Positions 36,201-49,290 of a stretch of DNA of 64,000 nucleotides are shown here, piece after piece (position 1 is the stretch's first letter; the number at the start of each line of letters is the position of its first letter). The stretch lies in NCBI GenBank assembly GCA_947034885.2, contig OX344752.2:20235386-20299385 (forward strand), given 5' to 3'. A program made the translations under genes and the position numbers. The notes under the pieces are model-generated. The model ran no database searches. It saw only the letters and a list, made by a program, of their open reading frames with translations, and was not told the origin of the DNA. Source of the DNA: Thuidium tamariscinum (taxonomy: Eukaryota; Streptophyta; Bryopsida; Hypnales; Thuidiaceae).

Positions 36201-39200
36201 GATGATCAGTTTCCCACCCTTCTCCTTCCCGAGGCTCGCACCAACTCCTCCGTGACCACCAGAGCTCGCCTCCCCACCAGCCGACGATTTCGGGTCGCTG
36301 GAAATCCCGAAAATGGTCCTGAAAAGACTGGCCTCCAACGTCCTCGCCCTTCCTTTGCCCTGCAAACAACACGTCCCAACGAGTTCCGAACACATCAGAC
36401 GCGAACCAACACAGCGTCCGCAAAAGCACCCACACGTTCCACGGACATTACTAACGTCCTACACGTCCGCATTGGCAACTCCCCGCACTTCCCATCATCA
36501 GGCCCCGGAAGCGACGACGCTCGGTCTACTCCCAAACTCTCATCGTCCCAAACGGCACTACTTGCGCCGGGAAGGCCACGGAAGACACCAGCGGACCCTG
36601 TCGCGCTTACCAAGTGATCCTTCTTCAACTTCTTCGAATGCTTCTCCGCCGACAGCTCTTCCTCCAGTAACCTCGGGGCCTTTCGCTTTCTTTGAGAAGG
36701 GCTCCGATGCGGAAGGCCCATCAGCTCCGACTGCGCGTCCCGGTAAGAAGGGTCGCCGCCCCCGTCCAGCTGATAATCCTCTCCCACATTCTCCTCTTCC
36801 GTATCCGACATCAACGAACCTTCCGCCAAGGATTTGAACTTGGCCTTCTTCAACTTCTTCTTTCCTCTCGACTTCGGACCGAAGTTCTCCGCGCCTCTCA
36901 CCGTCGCGGCAGCTGCCGCTAAAGCCCTGGTCCACGCAAACCACAAACGGCATCGTCAAAAACTCGGCTTCACACACGACACACGGGCTGCTAAACCCAC
37001 CCCACGGAAAACGGAACGACCTACTGCCGCCACAACATCCCTCGTGACCGGGCTTGGACGAGGAGAACCAGCCACGACCAAGGGTCCAGAACCACCGTCT
37101 ACGACCTCCAGGATGCACCGGAACCAGAAATCCTGGAGGCGACACGCCAGCCAGCTTCCACGTCCGCCCAGGTTCGTGTCCCATCAGAAAATGGCAGCAT
37201 TTGCCCAAGAAGAGAGCGATCGAACACGGCACAAGTTCACGGAAGGAAGCCGACGGGACCCTCACCTGTCAGCGTCACGCATTTCGGCCTCCATGGCTTC
37301 CCACTCCAGCTGCTTCTGTTCCTGCTCAGTACAGAGTGCGTCAGAACCATCAACCCACATTCACTTTCAAAGCTCTCCAACGCCTCCAAAACAACACACA
37401 AACCCATCCGCCCCGCCGCCCAAACCGACCTGCGACATATCCATCGCCTGCCAGAACTATAAACAACCAAAGAACACCCTAAGCCGCAACGGAAACGCAG
37501 CTCGACCACGTCTGACCATACCACCCTTCCCATCCAAGCGTCCACCGTCGACCAGCACAATTCAAAAACAAAGGAAACCTCCAAAAACCAAACCCAAAAG
37601 ATCTCGAGAACGTCGGACGGACTCCGAAAGGGATGTGCCCACCTGCTGCTGAGCGAGAATGTCCACTTGCTGCCGATAAGCCTCGTCGGCGAATGCTGTG
37701 TCCCAAGCTGCAAGACATGCGCCACACTCGGTCATTTCATCCGCACCTACTGCTGCTCGACTCAAATACTGCCAACGACTGCCAGACCCACCATCATCGC
37801 ACCCTACCGTTTCCAGAGACGACCGACACAACTGACAGTGGCCCCACCAGGAACAGACCATCCGATGATAAACAGACCAGGGCCATGCGAACTGACCACG
37901 CACTACAAAATTCACAAGAAACCCGACGCTCTCAACGAACTCCTGCACCCTCAAACCACCCCTACTTCGCCCACTGGAGGCCACGTTCACTGACTCCGCA
38001 TCGACTGACCCACCCGATCCGGACAACACCCCACGCCCAGAGGAACTGGTCACCACGTACTCTCGTAAAACAAAGGCTCATTATCCTCGTCGATCTCGGC
38101 TTCCTGTTCCTCTTTCAGCTTCTCCAGCTGATCCAACTCCCACTCCTTCTCCTCGAATGCAACCTGCAATCCAAAAGAGCACGCACACCAATGTTTCAAA
38201 AAAACAGTGACAAACACAACGATCCTCCCCCTCCGGGATCCCGCCGTAAATGCCGTCACAGGCCCACTCCAGCTCAGTCCGACGCCGTCGGGATGAAAGC
38301 CCATACCCAAACGCCACACCCTCACCACAACCATCGCTCACAATCCGATATCGCTCCATAAGGCATCCCTCCACGTGCGATGGTGGAACGACAATATCGA
38401 TCCCAAGGATCATCGTAAAACAGTACTCCCACGATGCTTCAAATCAACTCGTCCCGTTCCAGCATTACATTCTAAACCACTCACACTCGACAAACACGCA
38501 ATCAACACCACACGTTCATTGAAGGACAGACCGAACAACAAACCCTCGTTGACGAAACGGGCACCGACCACCAGCAGACACATTCCTTGTCCACACCACG
38601 ACGCCAATGCACCCAGTGGAGTACCTGTGCGACGACGGCCAAGTTGTCCACTCGCGGATCCCACACTTCCAGAAACCGCATCGCATAACGCTCCACCGGA
38701 CGCAGCTGGTCTTCGAAGGACACGCTCCCACGTCCGGAGGCCGCGGCGGCGGCGGCCATCTGACGCACGTCCGCCAGCATGTCCATCTCTTCGTCGGCGT
38801 CCGTGGGAAGCAGGGAAGACTCACCGAACGGAAGGTCCTCCGTTCCCACCAACGCCACGCCATCCTCCGAGACCCTGTCCCCGGCGGCAGGACCACCCAC
38901 CAACGCCACGTCGCTCCCAGGTCTGCCGCTCCTCCCGTTCTCGTCCAGGTCGTCCGCGAGATCTTCGTCGTCCAAATTACCAGCGAACAACTCTTCCGTG
39001 AACTCTTGGTTTTCCGCCGCCTCCTCCTGCTCCACTCGTTTCATGGCCATGTAGTCCGCCTCGTCTTCCGCGTTCTTCAAGGCCGCTTCCACTTCGGCAC
39101 TCGACAGCTCCTTGGGTTCGAACGCCTTCGCGCTCGCTTCATCCGGACTTCCTGCGCCAGAAGAGGCCGATCGGCCCGCTCCGGAGATCTTGTCCGACGA

Positions 39201-42200
39201 TCCACCCACTTTCACCCCCTTCAGCCCGGAAAACAGCTCCATCGGGTCCAACTTCTTGAAAAAATCCGTGTTGTAACTCCCGCTCTGAATCACCAAATCG
39301 TCCAGGATCCGCTTCTGGTTCGCCTTCTTCAGAATGTTCTCCTCGATCGTGCTCTCGCTGATCAGGCGGTAGATGTGAACCTCGCGAGTCTGACCGATGC
39401 GATGGCAACGGTCCTGGGCTTGCAAGTCCATCGCCGGATTCCAATCGCTGTCGTAGAATATCACGGTGTCCGCGCCCACCAAATTGATGCCCACGCCGCC
39501 ACTACGCGTCGACAAAATGAACAGAAAGATCTTAGGATTCGTGTTGAAGCGCTGCATCAGAATCTGACGCTGCTCAGGCTTCGTCGAACCGTCCAGGCGC
39601 ATGTACGTGTACCCGTACAAGTTGATGAAAGACTCCAGCACGTCCAACATCTTCGTCATCTGAGTGAAAATCAACGCCCTGTGACCCTCCGATTTCAGGC
39701 GACGCAGAAGCAACGCCAGCTCCTGCAATTTCCCGCAGTCGAACTGAAGCAGGCGGCGGTCGGGGAAAAAAAGCTGCCGTCGCACCACCACGGGACGCAG
39801 AGGGACCAGCATCCGGCTCGCTTCCTGCAGCGCGTCCTCCGACACCGATCCACTCAGCACGGGCCCGCCGACGATCGCACGGCTGCACCAAGCCACCGGA
39901 ACGGGAGCCCGAGCCGCAGGAATCGCGAACATGAACGCCGTCACCAAATCCATCACGCGCTCGCAACGAGTCGTCGGAAGCTGCACCATTTCCGACAAGA
40001 TGCTCGAAAACTCCAAGTACTGACTCGGATGGCCTTCCACCCGGTGCACGTCGTACACGGGATGCAACACCCCCACCCTCCTCAAAATGTCGGAGCCATA
40101 CACCGGCTGCTGCCCGCAGCGCAGCTCGTTCACCGCCCACAGCGCCAGAACACGCTCCCTCCTCCGCCTCTCCCTCTCGTCCCGAAGGGCCCACTGAATC
40201 TCGTCGATCACGCTGCGGACCTCCCGGCTGGCCTTCTGCCGCGACTCCTGCGCCTTCCAACTGTCCTCGCCCGTACTCGCCAGCTCCACGATCAACGGAC
40301 CCGGAGTCTTGATCTTCGAGACCTCCTCCGCCTCCCACCTGCTCATCGCTCCGTCCAAACCACCGAACCGAAGGTTCAGCGCTTCCAGGCCCACAGCTCC
40401 CAACGGGCCCCTGCACAGGGCCGAGCACGCGGCCGAGCTCAGCTGGAGCTCGATGCCCGGCATGTCGAACGACGACACGATCGGACGGCCCTCGAACAAG
40501 TCCGGATGGTTGCACACTTTGCGCAGCTGCATCAGCACGTTGATCAGGCCCAGAAAATTGCCGCTCGAAAGAGTCGCCTGCGTGTCCGAGCTCGCCATGA
40601 AGTCCTCGTACAGGTTACGCTGACGCTTCGAAAGACGGCAACGGATCACGTGCTCGAATTTCCCGGGAAGCTGCTTCTCCACGTCCTTCTTCAAACGGCG
40701 CAGTAGAAACGGACGCAGCACGTTGTGCAAACGATCCACAAGCTCCTTGTTCACCTGAAACACACTCACGCAACAGTCAAACCTACCCGCTTCCACCAAC
40801 GACAGACGTACCACGCTACCTCCCGCCCCCTACGCACTCCACCTCCGGGACGCGCGACGGGTACACACAAAAGCTCAAAACGACACAGAAAGGCCGCGCC
40901 AGTACCTGGTCCGCGCCCTCCACCATCCCACTGATCGGGTTCGAGAACCAGTCGCGAAACTCCTGGTGCGACTGGAACACGTGAGGCATCAGGAAATGCA
41001 TCAGAGACCACAGCTCCATCAAATCGTTCTGCAGCGGAGTCCCCGTCAGAAGAATACGGCGCTTCGAATTGAAGTTCAGCAGAGTCTGCCATCTCTGAGA
41101 CTTCCAATTCTTGATCAGGTGCGCTTCGTCCAGGATCAAATACTTCCACTTCTTCCGCTTGAAGGCTTTCGCATCCTGGATCACCAAGCGGTACGTCGTG
41201 ATGCAAACGTGAAACGAGTTGCCGCGAGACCACCCCTGACGCTTCACTTTACGTTCCTTCGCGCTACCGAAGTACGTCAGGATCTTGAAGGCAGGGCACC
41301 ACTTCATGAACTCCGTCTCCCAGTTCAGCATCACGCTCGTGGGCACCACGATCAGATGCGGGCCCCAGATGCCCTTCTCGCAAGCCAGGTGAGCCAACAA
41401 GGCGATCGTCATGATCGTCTTACCCAGACCCATTTCGTCGGCCAGAATGCCGTTCAGACGCTTCTCGTACATCGTCACTAGCCAATCCAGACCGATGTGC
41501 TGGTACTCACGCAGCGAATGCTTCAACAGAAACGGAAGCTTGGTCTTCACCTTCGTCGTCGAGAACGTGTACCCAGTGGGTTGCGCCGATTGAGCAGCTG
41601 CGGCAAAATCCGCAAGACGGTCTTCGCTCTTCTTCTCCTCAACCAATGCAGCATTCGACGCCTCGACGCCACCCACGTCCTTCGCATCCGCACTCTGGAG
41701 GTCCAAGCCGGATCCCGCAACGGCCTCCAACGAACCTCCAGCGACCGCATTCTCAGACTCCAATGCCACACCTCCGTTGGCTACCACGCCGCCGACGTCC
41801 CCGTCGACAGCCACAGGGAGGGCAGCCGGGGAGACCTTGTCGCCGCGGGCTTCGCTCGCCTCCGCTTCTCCCGTCTTCGCAACGGCCCTCGCCTCAGAGT
41901 CCCCGCCGACCTCCCAAACTCGCATGCCTTCAGCGGACGACCTCATCAGGATACGATCGCCACGACGTCTGGCGGCCTCACTCACATTCGCCACAGCTGC
42001 CGCGGTCTCCGCATCCACCTGGTCCCACCCTCCCAGCAACAGGCCTGTGGATGATACCGAGTCCTTCGAACTCGCTGCTCCCGATAGCCCGTTCCTCCTC
42101 AAGAGAGGGGCCGAGGAATGCAACGCCCTTCCCTGGACGTCCATCTACCACATCCCACCACACCATGAAACCACGCAACATCAACAGACAGAACCAAACG

Positions 42201-45200
42201 CAGGCCCCACATTCACGTCAACGAGGACCCGCAACTACACAATTCGCCGCCCTGACTGCAACGGCAAACAACTCCCCACATCTCTCATCAACCCCCAACA
42301 CGCGACCCGGCTCCCTCGCACATAGCGACTCACTATCGTCCAGAGACCACACCTTCCCAGGCGCTCCCACGGCGTGGCTCGACAGCTTCGCCTCGACGAT
42401 CTCTTCCTTCACCTCGGCCGTGTCTATCGCTCCGCTCGACAACGCGACCCGGTGGTCCCGCCCACTCGTGCTCGGTTCCCCCATCCTCTCTCGCACGTCC
42501 GAAGAGTACCGCGCATCCTCATCCACGTCATCTTCGTCTTCGGCGCTACCACTCCCACTCGTGCCAGCTTCACTCGTACGATCTCGACGATCCTCCGAAA
42601 AATCGTCACTCTCTTCTCCGCCATCGCCCATACCCTGACTCAAAGCAAAACACGGCTTCAGCACCCACATGGAACCAACAACATCCGCAACGACCGCACT
42701 CTCCGACCGGGCGACCCCTTCATCCTCGCTAACCAAGGCCCACTCACCTCCCGCGTCACGCAAACCAAAATGCTACCCTACCACACGAAAATAAGAAACC
42801 CGAGGCACAAGCCCGACCCGGCAGCAGGGCAGCCTCCGGAACGACCTAACCGCACGCAGCACGAAGACTGGACCTCGCTCCCACAAGAGAGAACACTCCT
42901 TCCTACCACACCAAGAGCTCCAACCAATCCCCTACCCAAAGTGAGAAATGTGAATGCACCACAGCCAACGTTCAAGATCACTTACAGATCGGTACTGCGC
43001 CAATAGCTCTTCCAACGGCATCTCGCTCTCCAACTTCAGCGCATCGATCTACAACCACCACCACCACCACCAAACAAACAAACAAACATGGATCACGCGA
43101 CGCAACTCAGCGTAATCCGAATCGCAAACCAACTCAACAACCTCCTACGCCGTGCCTCAACCATCACCCAACTCCAGTCGGCACCACCCCTTGCATGCAT
43201 ATACATCACATCGCAACACCAGCGGAACCCCATTCCACATACACAAACAAAACTCGCACTGGGACACCAGCACAACCAACATCACTCACCTCGTTCGCGT
43301 CACCGTCTCCCTCTTCCTTCGCAAGTCGTTCCTCTTCTTCCAGCGTTCTCTCATCGTCAGCCTGACACAACGACGACAAACCGTCGGACATCAGTTTCGT
43401 CTTCACAAGCGTCGTCCCACAGCACTGCAAATACCCCTACTTAACGTGCCCGACCATCCGTGCAACACGCAACTCCAGCTCACGGACAAATGGGACTTCC
43501 ACGAAGCAAACAAACCAAGTAAGTGCACGCGGAAAGACTTAGACGCAGATTCGCCAAATAAACAAAAACATAGCGCGACGACATATCCCGCCATCGCACA
43601 CACTAATCACTCCGGGCAGTGCAAATAACCCAAGACTACGCACACATGTCTACGCATAAGGCAGTGCACAAGAGTTCTTCCCGATGCACACGTCCTGATT
43701 CACTCGGTAAAAAGAAAACGCCAGAAGCACACAGTACCTCGTCGCTCGCGTCGGCTAAAGCGCCGGGGACATAGTCCGTGTCATCCTGCAAAACACATGC
43801 CCCAACCCAATCAAACGACGTTCAAAGCCTTCCCAGGTGTCGCGCGTTCACTCAAACGCCCAACAAGAGACCTGATCGCCATCCAAAGACCTCCAAACCA
43901 CTCTTCTCGCTCTCACACACTCACCCAAAGATTCTCGTCGCCCCACGTACCAGGGCGACCAGATCCCTCATGGACCCATCCCTCAACCAATGGAATCTCG
44001 CAAATCACCTGTGTACTTCATCGTCACCACGCGGAAGGACATACCTGCAACTCAACGCCGCGCCCGTCCCAAGACTTGACATGGGTCCGTTCCTCCAGTT
44101 TCGCCTCCCTCCAAGACCGACCCACGCCTCCGAAATTCCGATGGCTCAACTCCACCACCAGCTTCGTCGACTCTACGCCAGCCTCGACCTCTCCACTACC
44201 ATGGGAACCCCGCCCAACTGCGACAGACACACCCACACCAGCAGCTTCTCCGACCTCACCTTCGTCCACCCGACTCACGGATGCCTCGGACCTCGACAAT
44301 GCACCTGCTGCCACGCCAACGCCCACTCCAGGCGTCCCTTCCTTCGCGCCCGCAATCGGACTCGAAAAACCCACATCCACCACATGTCCACCACGGTCGG
44401 GACCCAAACGCCCCTCCACGGAAACGGTCCCTCCGACCGCCCTGGCGTCGGGTAAGTCTGAGCCAGACCCTTCTGAGGTCGACGCTGGATGCTTCTTCGA
44501 CTCGTCGCTCACTGGGACGCCCGCAGGCACTCGACCACCCGCGCCCTCCGACGACTCCTCGTCACCAGCGCTACCCTCATCTCCGCCGACTTCTCCGCTC
44601 TCCTCCTCCGATGCCTCCTCCGATGCCTCGTCCTCACTCTCGCTGACGGAATCACCTGAGAAACCACGAGACACAATCCACTCGGACTCAGCGACTACCC
44701 GATTCCTCGCCTCCCACTCAGATCCCTAAATCCTCCCAAGAACCTCTCCCGCTCCACTCCACCCAAGCCACACATCAATCCCCCAAAATGCCTCCTAACT
44801 CACGTTATTGTACGACCTGGCAAACCGATACACAGGTCCGCGAAAGCGCTACAACAGGCCGGACCCTTCCCACGGCAGGCTTTCTGACAAAGTCGCACCC
44901 CAAGACAATCACCAAATACGAAGAACCCCTGCCCATCATATCCACAACCACACGTCCAAGAAGCTCAGCTTTCGACACCCCACGGAACTAGACAAAAAAA
45001 AGCCTCAAAAAAACACCAACCTCTCATCAGTTTGTACGCATTCAGAAGATCTTCCAGCGGAAGCTCACTCTCCCGCTGCAATGCACTAAGCTCCTCTTTC
45101 CTTTCATCTTCCGTGATCAACGCTTCGTCCGCTTCTAACGTGGCTTCGTCATCCTCCTGCGGATGCCAACGTTAGGGAGCGTCACAAGCACAGGGTCTAC

Positions 45201-48200
45201 CACAACATGGACAGCCCTCGATCCATCCATGATTCAAACGGAGTCACCGAAACACAAAGGCATCCCAACACCTAAATCACCCGTCTCAACACCAACCTCG
45301 ACCGCCTACTTGATCATTTCCTCCGCTACATAAAAAAAAAGACACAACAATTCGCATCGCTTACCAGCTCCTCTCCGTCCTCGACCATGAAATCCGCATC
45401 CGCGCCGCCCTCGATCTCCATCGCAACAGACCCGTCCAAATCGCCGCCGACGGCGACGGGCTCCGACGCAACTCCTCCATCAACAGGCAAGGCAGCCTTC
45501 GCGGGCACCGGGGGCAACAGGAAAACGCCTTCAGGTTCCTGCGCGCTAGCAGTGTCCCCAAGATTCTCGGCCAACATCGTCGAATACCTAAACAAAACAG
45601 TCCACCACCACCCCATCCCGCATCGGTCCCAACCCTCAGTTCTCAATCAAAACCAACACCAGCAGCAACGCGGACTGCAACCCGCCCTCTGAATGCCAAC
45701 GCAACACTGATGCCTCCACTGGCCCGACACGACCATTCAGCTACGAACTCACAACGGCTACGCCATCACAGCGGACTGATAAAACGAATCCCAATACCCG
45801 ACATCTTCACAAACCCCGTGATCAACAGGAACATACAACACATCACACGCGACGGAACCCAGCAGCCCTAAACCTCGTACCTCTCTGTCTGTCCCAGCAA
45901 AAAGTCCAGGTGCTTGTCCAGCGCCTTCTTCTTCCTCTCCTCCACCAGTAATTGCTGCTTATACGAAACCTGCCAAACAGAATAAACATCGACCATTGAG
46001 CACACACTGTCCCTCACTCACCCCTAGCAAAATTCCCCATCATCCCCACGATGGACAAGGCTCGACTGGGTGTCTCCGGAAACCGAGGAAAACGAACCCA
46101 CGGAATCGACCCCACGCAAGATGAAACTTGAAAGCCCAACACACGCGTCACCAAGTGCTCCGAACAAATGAGTTCCTATCACCACCCAAGACACGGACGA
46201 GAGTGACGTTACCAGCTTGTCCACTTTCAGCCAAAACTTCTTCACGTCTTTCGCGATGTTACTCGCCACTCGACGCATTCGCTGCTCCTCCTCCTGAGCA
46301 ACAACCACACACATTCCAAAGCGTTCATACCAACCACATGCTCCTCCACCATGACGGGGAAAAAAATCCGCACGCACGCGCAAACAATGCAAACAACCAT
46401 TACCAAGATCAAGCCGAAAAGAAGACCAACCCCACCTTCAATCGCCGGTTCTCCCGGGCCACCACGTCCAGCTTGCTTCGGTTCACACGCAAAGAGACCT
46501 TCTTCGCCTGACTCAACTTCCATTTCCGCTCCCTCTCGAAATCCTGAAATGGCACAACAACCACATCAAACTCCATCACTCGCGCACCTTGGGGGGTCCA
46601 AAGCAGATGTAAAAGCAGCATCTTGGACAACCTCAGACACGCAAGAGACACACACAAACGCCCCACGACGGCAGAATTACAATACAGGCCAAGGCGCTGC
46701 AACCTCGGATCCCAACGACCGACAAAAACCCTACAGCCGCAAACAAACCCGCGGAAACGGAACAAGCAAATCAAGACAAACGTTCGCCCACCTTGGCCAG
46801 CCAAGTCATCTCCTCGATCACGAAATCCCAGTGAGTCTTCGGTCGAACGGGCTCCTTGCTCTTCGGCAGACCCTTCTTGTCTTTATTCGCTTCCACGTAC
46901 TGCACAAACAACGGGTCAGACCTGACCCGACAACAACAACAATAACACGGAGGTACTTCACGTCCCTCACAGGCCTGCTGGCACTGCACCACCACGCCCA
47001 TTCCTAGCAACCCAAGGAGCTCCGGCCTCGTTTCCCACATAAACCTCACCGCTCACCACGAGGCGCTCCGACGAGAACCCAGGACCAAATGCGCAATCCT
47101 CCGATCCGCCATTTCGACAACGGCCGACAGAAACCGACCGATTCACAACACGCATCGGACCCAACGGAGGTCCTCCGTAACCACACCCCATGCCCACACA
47201 GGATGTCACGCACCCCGACGACCGTGCCAGACATGGGATGGGTCGTTCGGGAATGACGTACAAGTCCAGACGAAAACAAAACCCTACCATCCAAAAACCA
47301 GGTGGAGCACAAGCGCTTAAGACGGGATGAAGGGCTCGTGAAAAAAGAATCGCACCTCTTGCTTCAGAAGGATGTCGTCTGCCTCAGCAAGCACCGCGTC
47401 TTCGCGCTGCCGTCTCTGCAAGGCCAGGAGCCGACGACGAGACGCCAATGTACCCTGCAGGACAACGCCTTCCCTGTCTCCACCGGAATGACCTCCGTCC
47501 CTCCTCTCGCGATGGGGTTTGCCAGCCACGCTCTTCTCCGCAATGGATGGGCCCCCGTGCCTCCTGCCCGTCCCCCCGTCCCCTGCATCTCTTCTCTCGC
47601 GATGAGACTTTCCACCCACGCCCTCCTCCCTCTCTTCGACCGCCTGCCCCACTGCGTCGTCGCGCTCTCCCTGCGACCCTCCTCCACCCGCTCTGCTGTC
47701 CATGGCCGCTCGCCCGTCATCTCTCCTCTCCACGACCTGCTCTCCAGCAATTCTCCTCTCACGACGATGATGCTTCCCACCCGCTCTCTTCTCCGAAACG
47801 GGGGGTCCCTGCTCCGCCTCGCCCACGACCGGCTCTCCTGCATCGAGACTCTCACGATTCCCATTTCCGTCCAACCCCCTCTCCTCATTCGACTGCCACT
47901 CGCCGTTCCCTTCGCGGACCACCTCCACCTCTCCTGCTCTTCCCCGACCACCCTGGACTCCGTCGCCGCGAGTCTCCTCGTCCGCAGCTCGCCGGGCTTC
48001 CTGTCTCGCGATTTGGCCCCTCGTCTTCTGAGAACCAGGAGAAGCAGAACCCAGGCTCTTGCTCCGGCCATGGTGGTTGGAGCCCCCATTGCTGAACGGA
48101 CCCACGATCCTCACTCTCACCGGCACTCTCTCCTGGGGCTGGGGCTGGGGCTGGGGCGGACCCGGAGTCGTCTTCAAGGTGGAACCCTCCGAAACCGAAT

Positions 48201-48570
48201 CCTCTACGGGGGTCGAATCCCGGACGACCTCCCGGCCTTCAGGTGCCAACAGCCGGACAGCCGAGCTCCTCGTCGTCGGCACATTCTTGTTGGCCACATC
48301 GCCGGGCGATTTCGCCCCCGGCTTCGGACCACCCAAGACCTTTCTAGGTCTGCCCCTGCCTGCATGCCGCTTCTCTGGCTGAGCAGCCGCACCCTCCACC
48401 GACGGGACGCTCGCTGCGGCGGGCGCCTGAACCTCTTCCGACACCGACGGGGCTCCCCTCACATCCCGGACCGCAGGAAGACCGGACTCGAGGCTGGAGG
48501 TGGTGGTCTCGGGCTTTGCACGGTTTCGTCTCCCATAGCATTTCAGTTGCTTCGACGAAATCTGTTGCAT
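33232..48570 (-). CDS. PIE1: PIE1/SWR1 catalytic ATPase (Snf2 family, Swr1 subfamily), 21-exon gene
   Basis: Motor subunit of the SWR1 complex, which replaces H2A with H2A.Z in nucleosomes using ATP; nuclear. The model encodes 3,236 residues, against about 2,055 in Arabidopsis PIE1. In order: a low-complexity N-terminus (1-405) with an AT-hook-like GRGRPRK near residue 72; the HSA domain (about 417-504: RPKTHWDFVIEEMTWLAK, ERKWKLSQAKKV, DVKKFWLKVDKL); acidic segments with repeated ESELPLEDLL-type motifs; the ATPase core with Walker A DEMGLGKT (1248-1255), DEAH (1351-1354) and LLTGTPLQN; a long insertion between the lobes (about 1520-1770), which in this class binds RuvB-like proteins; the second lobe, ending in QAQDRCHRIGQ (1870-1880); and a SANT/Myb domain (about 2389-2455). 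The C-terminal ~750 residues are low-complexity, Ser/Gly/Ala-rich. An in-frame stop lies just before the chosen ATG. All catalytic motifs are intact, so the gene should be functional. The extra length lies in the N- and C-terminal disordered parts. Confidence 0.93.
33232..48570 (-). other. PIE1: Exon map of PIE1 (inferred from splice sites and homology)
   Basis: Coding exons, 5' to 3' on the minus strand: 48570-47356, 46899-46792, 46543-46436, 46293-46213, 45969-45881, 45587-45365, 45156-45021, 44655-44045, 43785-43738, 43361-43290, 43048-42986, 42634-42353, 42144-40906, 40754-38625, 38163-38061, 37707-37643, 37321-37266, 36926-36611, 36359-35850, 35731-35145, 34900-33232. Every proposed junction has GT and AG, the phases agree across every junction, and the total is 9,711 bases, divisible by three. 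Confidence is highest for the exons covering HSA, ATPase and SANT. It is lower for the acidic exons 43785-43738 and 43048-42986, which rest on short matches (DDTDYVPG, ESEMPLEELL), and for the start of exon 21 at 34900. Introns are short, mostly 80-460 bases. Confidence 0.8.
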
Positions 48571-49290
48571 TTCTTACCTGCTTTTAACATTCTCGCTTCA
48601 TGCACTCCCAAGGCACAATAAACTCCTCACTCCACCCCCGGCGCCAATCCTCGCAATCCCTCAGGGCCTCCGCATTCCCACGGACTCGGCGCCGTCCCCC
48701 TGGGCCCGGAACGCTGGCCTCGCGGCTCCCGCCCAACAATTCCCAAGCCCGATCGCTCCACGACCCCTGCGCAGACGAACTCTCGCCGCTCTCTCATGCA
48801 CACCCTAAATCGCAATCACCCCGCGCTCGACGCGGTACGCCTCCCACAACGGCGACGCAAACACTCCTCCGCGCACCAGCTCAGCAATCTGCATCGCCAA
48901 TCGCCACCGGGGTGCCGACGGACTGCATCGCCCGGGGGCGGGCGGGCGCTAGGGTTTCACCCGTTCTTGATCAAACGCGGACACAGAGCAACCGAAACCC
49001 TAACCACGCTGCACGCATCCAAGCGTCTGCACGATCAGGATGCCGTGGCGTCGCACACCAGCCAAAGCTATCCTAAGGAGCAGACAGACAGGGAGAAGGA
49101 GGCAAGAGCAGCGGCAAGAAACCCTAAGCTTACAAGAACCTGGAGAAAAGACGGCCTCGGGACCCGACGAGGCGGGATGCACGACGCAGTTGGTGGTTCT
49201 TGCGAGCGAGCCTTGGACAATCCGGACTGCTGCGCCTGGGGTGGACGATTCGCAGAAGCTCACCGACGAGCCTAATATAAAGGAGCCATC
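48571..49290 (-). promoter_or_regulatory. PIE1 5' leader / promoter region with telo-boxes
   Basis: GC-rich, without a convincing frame. Telo-boxes AAACCCTAA lie at 48995-49003 and 49119-49127 on the plus strand, and TAGGGTTT at 48950-48957 in the opposite orientation. A TATA-like TTTATATTA (minus strand, near 49270-49280) could place transcription start nearby, giving a leader of roughly 650 bases. A strong donor-like CAG/GTAAGA sits immediately before the start codon, which could hint at alternative leader splicing. Roles are inferred from motifs and position. Confidence 0.45.

Noticed and set aside
38607-40706. 699-codon plus-strand open frame opposite the PIE1 helicase exon
   Set aside because: It is the antisense of a strongly conserved ATPase exon. 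GC-rich codons on one strand leave the other open, and the translation shows no domain.
47302-48621. 439-codon plus-strand frame opposite PIE1 exon 1
   Set aside because: Antisense shadow of the low-complexity N-terminal exon. The minus frame continues in phase into the conserved HSA exons, the plus frame does not.
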